From: Pseudomonadota bacterium
Lineage (GTDB): Bacteria; Chloroflexota; UBA6077; JAJPHF01
Direction: 5' to 3'
DNA length: 64,000 bases
NCBI GenBank assembly: GCA_021325365.1
Contig: JAJPHF010000051.1
Coordinates: 47,135 to 111,134 of the forward strand
The translations under genes and the position numbers were made by a program. A model generated the notes under the pieces. The model saw only the letters and a program-made list of their open reading frames with translations. It searched no databases and was not told where the DNA came from. Positions 59,160 to 64,000 of the stretch are shown piece by piece (position 1 is the first letter of the stretch; every line of letters begins with the position of its first letter).

Positions 59160-60424
59160 CAGAGCGCCAGGCCGGCGGCGAGCAGCAGGCCGGGGGTAGT
59201 CGCCACCCCGATACGGAGGTAGTCCAACGACGAGATCTCCACTCCGCGCTTGCGCAGTATGAGCAGCCAGAGCATGGTGGCGAGCGATCCGACCGTCGTG
59301 AGGTTCGGCCCCAGGTCAGCCCCCACGATCGTACCGTAAGCGAGCAACGTCTGGGTACGGTCGGCCGGCAGGCTGTCGATGGCGGCGAGCTGGATCAGAG
59401 TGGCCGGCACGTTGTTGACGACGTTCGCGCCCAGCGCTCCCGTGAGCAACGCGGCGAACGTCGCCCGGAGGGGCTCAGCGCCGGCCAGCAACGCCAGCCC
59501 TCGCCCCAGCCCGTTGACGAGCCCGACGTTCTCGATTCCCTGGACGATCACAAGGAACCCCGCGACGAAGCCAAACAGGCCCCAGGACAACTCACGCGCC
59601 AGCTTCTGCCCCGCTAGGTTCCCCCAACGCGCCCAGCCGCCCAGCAGCACCGTCGCCCCCGCCAGGGCCACGAGCCCCAGCGGCCACCCCTGCCAGGCGG
59701 CCAGCAAGTAGCCCGCCGCAATGGCTACCAGGGCCCCGCTTGTGAAGCGGAGCAACCGGGGAGCGCGATCCACGACTGCGGGCCGCACGATGGCGGTCGT
59801 GTCGAAGTCCCCGCGCAGGTCGCCTCGAAACAGAATGAAAAAGGCGACGACGTTCACGGCAATGGCTCCGAGCGCGGCCGGCAGCAGATGGTGCAGGTAG
59901 GTGGGCAGCGAGGCCGGGAAGCGCTGGAGGACCAAGATGTTGATGGGATTGCTTACCGGCAGCAGGAACGACGCCGTATCGGCGATGAAGGTGCAGGCGA
60001 ACGCGTAGGGCCGCACGGGGAGGGCCAAGCGCACGGCCAGCGTGTAGACCACGGGCGTGAGTACGAGGGCGGTGGCGTCGTTGGAGAGGAAGGCCGTCAA
60101 GACGATGCCGATTGCGAAGACGTTGAGCAGCAAGCGACGGCGGCTGCCGGCGGCATGGCGCGCGGCTTGCCAGGCGAGCACGTCGAAGACGCCCGCATGA
60201 TCGGCCGCCGCGGCGATCAGCATCAGCCCGAGAAAGAAGCCGAAGACGTTCCAGGCGTTCAGCAGCAGCGCCGCCGCCTGGACGGGCGGCACGGCACCCA
60301 CGGCGACGACTAGAGCGCCGCCCACGAGCGCACTGAGCGCCTCGGCGATTCCGCGGGGGCGCAACATCACGGCAAGCAGCGTTGCCACGGTGATGAGCGC
60401 CACCAGGACCTCGCGCGCCTCCAC
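59144..60424 (-). CDS. ArsB/NhaD-type ion transporter
   Basis: A 426-residue membrane protein with about eleven helices of the ion-transporter superfamily. Family features are WNVFGFFLGLMLIAAAADHAGVFDVLAW, FAIGIVLTAFLSNDATALVLTPVV, FIADTASFLLPVSNPINILVL and GALGANVVNNVPATLIQLA, which are the two pseudo-symmetric hairpin loops (NDA and NNVP). ArsB members export arsenite, NhaD members exchange Na+/H+; neighbours favour ion homeostasis. GTG 60424 is chosen because upstream sequence is low-complexity. It is divergent from the second KimA gene across the regulatory array. Confidence 0.87.
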   Translation of the reverse strand: MEAREVLVALITVATLLAVMLRPRGIAEALSALVGGALVVAVGAVPPVQAAALLLNAWNVFGFFLGLMLIAAAADHAGVFDVLAWQAARHAAGSRRRLLLNVFAIGIVLTAFLSNDATALVLTPVVYTLAVRLALPVRPYAFACTFIADTASFLLPVSNPINILVLQRFPASLPTYLHHLLPAALGAIAVNVVAFFILFRGDLRGDFDTTAIVRPAVVDRAPRLLRFTSGALVAIAAGYLLAAWQGWPLGLVALAGATVLLGGWARWGNLAGQKLARELSWGLFGFVAGFLVIVQGIENVGLVNGLGRGLALLAGAEPLRATFAALLTGALGANVVNNVPATLIQLAAIDSLPADRTQTLLAYGTIVGADLGPNLTTVGSLATMLWLLILRKRGVEISSLDYLRIGVATTPGLLLAAGLALWWTGG

Positions 60425-60526
60425 TCGGTTCGTTCTCCACCGCGAAATGGCGACGGGCGGACGAGAGCTTGGCTCCCGCTTGCAGGAATCAGGCCGTCCG
60501 CCGCGCGCCAGGGCGGCCCGGAAACT

Positions 60527-60576
60527 TTGAGCGCATCTTGAGCGCCAGCAGCCGCGTCTTGGCTGCGGCTTGGGCG
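60527..60576 (+). promoter_or_regulatory. Four-half-site response-regulator array upstream of KimA 2
   Basis: TTGAGCG (60527), TTGAGCG (60538), TTGGCTG (60559) and TTGGGCG (60570) have offsets 0, 11, 32 and 43, identical to the array at 56147. CTACGCTA at 60586-60593 again follows at the same distance (59 versus 58). The region also serves the divergent ArsB-like gene. Confidence 0.75.
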
Positions 60577-60674
60577 GCCTATCCCCTACGCTAATGGTAG
60601 AGGCCGCAAAGGGGCGCGCCAGGGCAGCCTTCGCGCTACCCGTGCGCCGGCGCCGGCCCCGAGGACCGAGCACC

Positions 60675-60770
60675 ATGCCATTCCCTACTCATTGGGCCGG
60701 CGTCGACCTGAGCGCCGTGGCCGTGTTCGGCCTGGCGCTTCTCTGGCTGCTGATCGCCTTCCTGGGCTAA
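60675..60770 (+). CDS. 31-residue membrane peptide
   Basis: Starts MPFPTHWAGVDLSAVAV and ends in a leucine-rich helix (LALLWLLIAFLG), one membrane span. GAGGA lies about 9 nt before ATG 60675. It is the first frame after the regulatory array and 77 nt before the second KimA-like gene, so it is probably co-expressed with it and could be a small subunit. Confidence 0.55.
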   Translation: MPFPTHWAGVDLSAVAVFGLALLWLLIAFLG

Positions 60771-60847
60771 CGGTCTGGACAATCGGGTACGGGATGCTCG
60801 AAGCGCCCCACGCCTCGCCCCAACGCGTTGACTAGGAAGGAACTGTT

Positions 60848-62941
60848 GTGACGCCTGACGACGAATCGCCCTCACGGCCCAGTGGGCCGCGCGCGGCCGG
60901 CGCTCCCCGGCCCGATCGCGACGACGGCAGCCGCGCCGAGGCGGAGGCGCACCTCGAGCGGCGCGAGCTGCGGACCGGGCAGCGCCCGGGCACGAAGTAC
61001 GTGCGCATCGAGCGGCCCCACGCCCGGGAGTTTCGCCGCGCGCCCGAGGGCCACATCATCGCCACTGAGCGCGTGCTAGAGCCGCGCGGCGGCTTCGCGC
61101 TGTTCTGGACGCGCCTCAAGCGCCTCGTCATCGGCTCGCCGCTCACCACCGCGATGAGCGTCCACGAGCGGATCCCCAAGATCAAGGCGCTCGCGGTCTT
61201 CTCCTCCGACGCGATCTCGTCCTCGGCCTACGCTACGGAGGAGATCCTGCTCGTGCTGACGCTGGCGGGCGCCGCGGCGGCTACCAGCCGCACCATGCTC
61301 TGGATCACCGGCGCTATCATCCTGCTGCTGGCGATCGTCGCGACCTCATACCGCCAGACGATCTTCGCCTACCCGGGCGGCGGCGGCTCGTACATCGTCA
61401 CGCGCGACAACCTGGGCGACATACCGGCGCTGCTCGCGGCCTCCTCGCTGCTCACCGACTACGTGCTGACGGTGGCGGTGAGTATCAGCGCGGGCGTGGC
61501 CGCGATCACCTCGGCCGCGCCGGGCCTCGTGGCCTTCCGCGTCGAGATGGCGATCGCCTTCATCGTCTTCATGGTCGTGGTCAATCTCCGCGGCGTACGC
61601 GAGTCGGCCACGATCTTCATGCTGCCGACCTACCTGTTCATCGGCTCGATGCTGCTGGTGTTCGGCATCGCCGCCTTCAAGTACGTCGCGCTGGGCGAGC
61701 TGCCGCGCGCCGAAGCGGAGGCCGTGCCCGCCGTCGAGGGCATGTCGCTGTTCCTCGTGCTGCGCGCCTTCGCCTCGGGCTGCGCGGCGCTCACGGGCAC
61801 CGAGGCGATCTCCGACGGCGTGCCGGCGTTCAAGGAGCCGCAAGCCAAGAACGCGGCGACCACGCTCGTCTGGATGGCCGCCATCCTCGGCGTGCTATTC
61901 GGCGGGATCGGGCTGCTGGCACACGTCTACCAGATCCTGCCTAACCCGGATGGCAACCCGACGGTCATCTCGCAAGTGGTGCGGCTGACACTCGGGACGA
62001 ACGTCCTGTTCTACCTGGTGCAAGCGTTCACGACGCTGATCTTGGTGCTAGCGGCGAACACAGCGTTCTCCGACTTTCCGCGTCTGAGCTTCTTCCTGGC
62101 GCGAGACGGCTTTCTGCCGCACCAGTTCTCGTTCCGCGGCGACCGGCTCTCGTTCTCGACGGGCATCGTCGTGCTAGGCGCGCTGGCGACGATCCTGGTG
62201 ATCTCTTTCGGCGCGGAAACCAGCGCCCTGATTCCCCTCTACGCGGTGGGCGTCTTTGTCTCCTTCACCTGCTCGCAGTCGAGCATGGTGAAGCGCTGGT
62301 GGACGCGCCGCTCGCCCGGCTGGCAGCGCAGCATGGTCATCAATGCCGTGGGCGCGGTGACCACGGGACTGGTGTCGATCATCATCGCCGCTACGAAGTT
62401 CTCGCACGGCGCCTGGATGATCCTCATCATCATCCCGGTGATCGTCGCCACGCTGTACGCCATCCACCGCCACTACGAGGCTGTCGCCGCGGAGCTGGTG
62501 CTTGATCCCCAGCGCGACACGTTGGAGCTAGTGAACACGAAGCCGCTGGTGATCGTGCCGCTGCCGAACCTGCACCTCGGCGTGCTGCCCGCACTGTCGT
62601 TTGCCCGCGCGATCTCCGACAACGTGACTGCGGTCCACGTGACCGACGACCTGGAGGCCGCGGAACGCCTGAAGCAGCGTTGGGAGGAGTGGGGCCAGAA
62701 GCTGCCGTTGGTGATCATCGAGTCGCCATACCGCTCGCTGCTGCCGCCGCTGCTGGCGTACATCGCCGCGCGGCGTGAGAACGAGCCGAATCGGCTGGTC
62801 ACGATCGTGCTGCCGGAGTTCGTGCCGAAACACTGGTGGGAGTGGATCCTCCACAACCAGACCGCGTTGCGGCTCAAAGCCGCGTTGTTCTTCCACGCGA
62901 ACGTGGTCGTGGCCGACGTGCCGTACCACCTGAAGCATTGA
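60848..62941 (+). CDS. KimA-like APC-superfamily potassium transporter 2
   Basis: 697 residues, a full-length paralogue of the protein at 51521. All signatures recur: PKIKALAVFSSDAISSSAYATEEIL, YRQTIFAYPGGGGSYIVTRDNLG, ALTGTEAISDGVPAFKEPQAKNAATTL, FPRLSFFLARDGFLPHQFSFRGDRL, and the C-terminal cytoplasmic domain. GTG 60848 follows AGGAAGGA. The stretch coding the N-terminal extension is about 96 percent identical in DNA to the first copy, far more than the rest. The upstream array ties it to the KdpE-like regulators. Confidence 0.86.
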   Translation: MTPDDESPSRPSGPRAAGAPRPDRDDGSRAEAEAHLERRELRTGQRPGTKYVRIERPHAREFRRAPEGHIIATERVLEPRGGFALFWTRLKRLVIGSPLTTAMSVHERIPKIKALAVFSSDAISSSAYATEEILLVLTLAGAAAATSRTMLWITGAIILLLAIVATSYRQTIFAYPGGGGSYIVTRDNLGDIPALLAASSLLTDYVLTVAVSISAGVAAITSAAPGLVAFRVEMAIAFIVFMVVVNLRGVRESATIFMLPTYLFIGSMLLVFGIAAFKYVALGELPRAEAEAVPAVEGMSLFLVLRAFASGCAALTGTEAISDGVPAFKEPQAKNAATTLVWMAAILGVLFGGIGLLAHVYQILPNPDGNPTVISQVVRLTLGTNVLFYLVQAFTTLILVLAANTAFSDFPRLSFFLARDGFLPHQFSFRGDRLSFSTGIVVLGALATILVISFGAETSALIPLYAVGVFVSFTCSQSSMVKRWWTRRSPGWQRSMVINAVGAVTTGLVSIIIAATKFSHGAWMILIIIPVIVATLYAIHRHYEAVAAELVLDPQRDTLELVNTKPLVIVPLPNLHLGVLPALSFARAISDNVTAVHVTDDLEAAERLKQRWEEWGQKLPLVIIESPYRSLLPPLLAYIAARRENEPNRLVTIVLPEFVPKHWWEWILHNQTALRLKAALFFHANVVVADVPYHLKH

Positions 62942-62961
62942 GCGGGCCACGAGGTAGGCGC

Positions 62962-63282
62962 GTGCATAGCTCGGAGCCGATGCCCCTCCCGCTAACGGCA
63001 GCGGACGAGCCGGAGGCCGCCGAGCTAGCGCTCGCCTTGCTCGGGCAGCGCACGCCGGGCATCCGCCGGCTGTGCTTCGTCGGCCTGGCCGAGCGGGCGG
63101 GAGTGCACCTGGTGGTGGCCGCCCGCGAGCAGGGGCTGGAGTCGAAAGTGTCGCGCGGAGCGAGCGGCCGGCTTACCGTGGTACTCGAGGCGCCGCCCGC
63201 GCCGGTCGCCTGGTCGCGCCCGCGTTCCACCCTGGCGGCGCGCTGTCGCCGGCTATTGCAGCGTCTGACGAGACACGAGTAG
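62962..63282 (+). CDS. Small hypothetical protein downstream of KimA 2
   Basis: 106 residues. GTG 62962 has GAGG 7 nt upstream and lies 20 nt after the transporter stop, so it is in the same transcript. Sequence: PEAAELALALLGQRTPGIRRLCFVGLAERAGVHLVVAAREQGL, a possible beta-alpha-beta unit, and a basic C-terminal helix. No family recognised; it could be a soluble partner of the transporter. Confidence 0.55.
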   Translation: MHSSEPMPLPLTAADEPEAAELALALLGQRTPGIRRLCFVGLAERAGVHLVVAAREQGLESKVSRGASGRLTVVLEAPPAPVAWSRPRSTLAARCRRLLQRLTRHE

Positions 63283-63527
63283 TGCCGGGGCTGGTGCCGG
63301 GCGGGGGAATGGTCCATCCGCTCGTGGGACCGCTCGACCAGCGTTGGAAGCGCGCGACGTCGGCGATCCGCTTGTTGGCCGGCGGGGGGATACGGTATCA
63401 TTGCGTGTGATTCGGGGCGCGGCCCGGACGGGTTTCTGGCTGCCATCTGCCCTCCCTCGGGAGCCGCTCCAGACGGCCGCTAGCACCCACCGTGCCGCGT
63501 GGTGGCGCGGCCCGCAAGCATACCCAG

Positions 63528-63600
63528 GCCGACGTAGCTCAATTGGCAGAGCAGCGGTTTTGTAAACCGCAGGTTGCGGGTTCGAGTCCCATCGTCGGCT
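63528..63600 (+). tRNA. tRNA-Thr (anticodon TGT)
   Basis: A 73-nt cloverleaf: acceptor GCCGACG pairs with CGTCGGC, anticodon stem GCGGT/ACCGC with loop TTTGTAA, and T-arm GCGGG/TTCGAGT/CCCAT (last pair G-T). No CCA is encoded. Confidence 0.96.
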
Positions 63601-63607
63601 CCGTCCC

Positions 63608-63692
63608 GGTGGGGTGGCCGAGCGGTTAATGGCACCGGACTGTAAATCCGGCTCCCGGAAGGGATTCGCAGGTTCGAATCCTGCCCCCACCA
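63608..63692 (+). tRNA. tRNA-Tyr (anticodon GTA)
   Basis: An 85-nt class II tRNA: acceptor GGTGGGG/CCCCACC, anticodon stem CCGGA/TCCGG with loop CTGTAAA, a long variable arm (CTCCCGGAAGGGATTC), and T-arm GCAGG/CCTGC. Confidence 0.96.
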
Positions 63693-63792
63693 CCGGTCGG
63701 CACGTGGTGGTTCGCTAGCATTGGCAAGGCAGCGGGCGCGGTACGCCGCGCCCGTCCGTTTCCCGGCGAGCCCCGCGCGCTGGCGCGGCTCG

Positions 63793-63865
63793 GCCCACGT
63801 AGCTCAGGCGGCAGAGCGCGTTCTTGGTAAGAACGAGGTCACCAGTTCGAATCTGGTCGTGGGCT
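63793..63865 (+). tRNA. tRNA-Thr (anticodon GGT)
   Basis: A 73-nt cloverleaf: acceptor GCCCACG/CGTGGGC, anticodon stem CGTTC/GAACG with loop TTGGTAA, T-arm ACCAG/CTGGT. Third tRNA of a block upstream of tuf, an arrangement common in bacteria. Confidence 0.96.
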
Positions 63866-63879
63866 CCCCCGGTTAGCCT

Positions 63880-63960
63880 TCAGCCGTCAGCTCTCAGCCG
63901 TCAGGAGGAGACGGGCGCGCGTGGGTAGCTGATCGCTGACAACTGAGAGCTGAGAGCTGG
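63880..63960. repeat. Dispersed palindromic repeat between tRNA and tuf
   Basis: CAGCTCTCAG on the left and CTGAGAGCTG twice on the right form an imperfect inverted repeat containing GCTGATCGCTGA words. Related to the palindrome at 30034-30095. Confidence 0.65.
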
Positions 63961-63969
63961 AGAGGCCAA

Positions 63970-64000
63970 ATGGCGAAGAAGAAGTTTGAGCGAACGAAGC
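63970..64000 (+). CDS. tuf: Elongation factor Tu, 5' end only
   Basis: The last ten codons of the window read MAKKKFERTK, the near-invariant start of EF-Tu, directly after a tRNA-Thr/Tyr/Thr block that commonly precedes tuf. GGAGAGG lies 4 nt before ATG 63970. The GTPase body lies beyond the right edge. Confidence 0.85.
   Translation, partial: MAKKKFERTK

Overview
This is a very GC-rich (about 70 percent) bacterial chromosome segment. The organism is most likely a Chloroflexota member of the Thermomicrobia/uncultured soil type. The evidence is gene content and style: many orphan lipoprotein substrate-binding proteins, several luciferase-like flavin monooxygenases, KimA-like potassium transporters with DUF4118 kinases, CtaA/CtaB, G/C-homopolymer palindromic intergenic repeats, and a tRNA-Thr/Tyr/Thr-tuf block at the right edge. 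The phylum is an inference from content, not from a marker gene.

Layout. 1-1.0 kb: remnant of a tyrosine recombinase running off the left edge, then a non-coding stretch with two strong hairpins. 1.0-6.5 kb: SDR oxidoreductase, exported alginate-lyase-like protein, VOC protein, and a lipoprotein SBP paired with an amidohydrolase. 6.6-10.7 kb: rhodanese and a peroxide-defence block (Fur/PerR regulator behind two operator-like boxes, rubrerythrin, Fe-S protein, DUF3501). 10.7-19.6 kb: enoyl-CoA hydratase, a deletion scar joining two broken genes (12.5-13.25 kb), metF, a family of small membrane proteins and an NlpC/P60 peptidase. 19.8-26.9 kb: four SBPs between two flavin monooxygenases, with no permease or ATPase. 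27-31.9 kb: secreted Val/Pro-repeat protein, orphan HicB-like protein, murJ with an intergenic-type repeat inside its coding frame, HAD hydrolase with a palindromic repeat as its C-terminus, and an unknown gene behind a textbook LexA-type box. 31.9-38.2 kb: paaK, acyl-CoA dehydrogenase, alpha/beta hydrolase, a DpgC-like dioxygenase and a methyltransferase, suggesting aryl/acyl-CoA catabolism. 38.2-41.3 kb: HTH/binding-domain regulator divergent from modA-modB, with no modC. 41.9-49.5 kb: flavin monooxygenases, a truncated oxidase subunit II-like protein, ctaA, ctaB, DUF420, DUF423 and an amidohydrolase.

49.7-63.3 kb is the most distinctive region and looks like a potassium/osmotic homeostasis island. 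It holds two KimA-like transporters, two KdpD-C-terminal-like histidine kinases each overlapping a KdpE-like regulator, two stand-alone UspA proteins (the sensory module normally inside KdpD), an ArsB/NhaD-type permease and tiny membrane peptides. Two promoter regions 4.4 kb apart, before the second kinase and before the second transporter, carry the same four-half-site array with identical 0/11/32/43 spacing and the same downstream CTACGCTA. This is strong evidence for one OmpR-family regulator controlling both.

Functions come from reading translated sequence and remembered family motifs; no database search was run. Starts were chosen by ribosome-binding-site position where possible.
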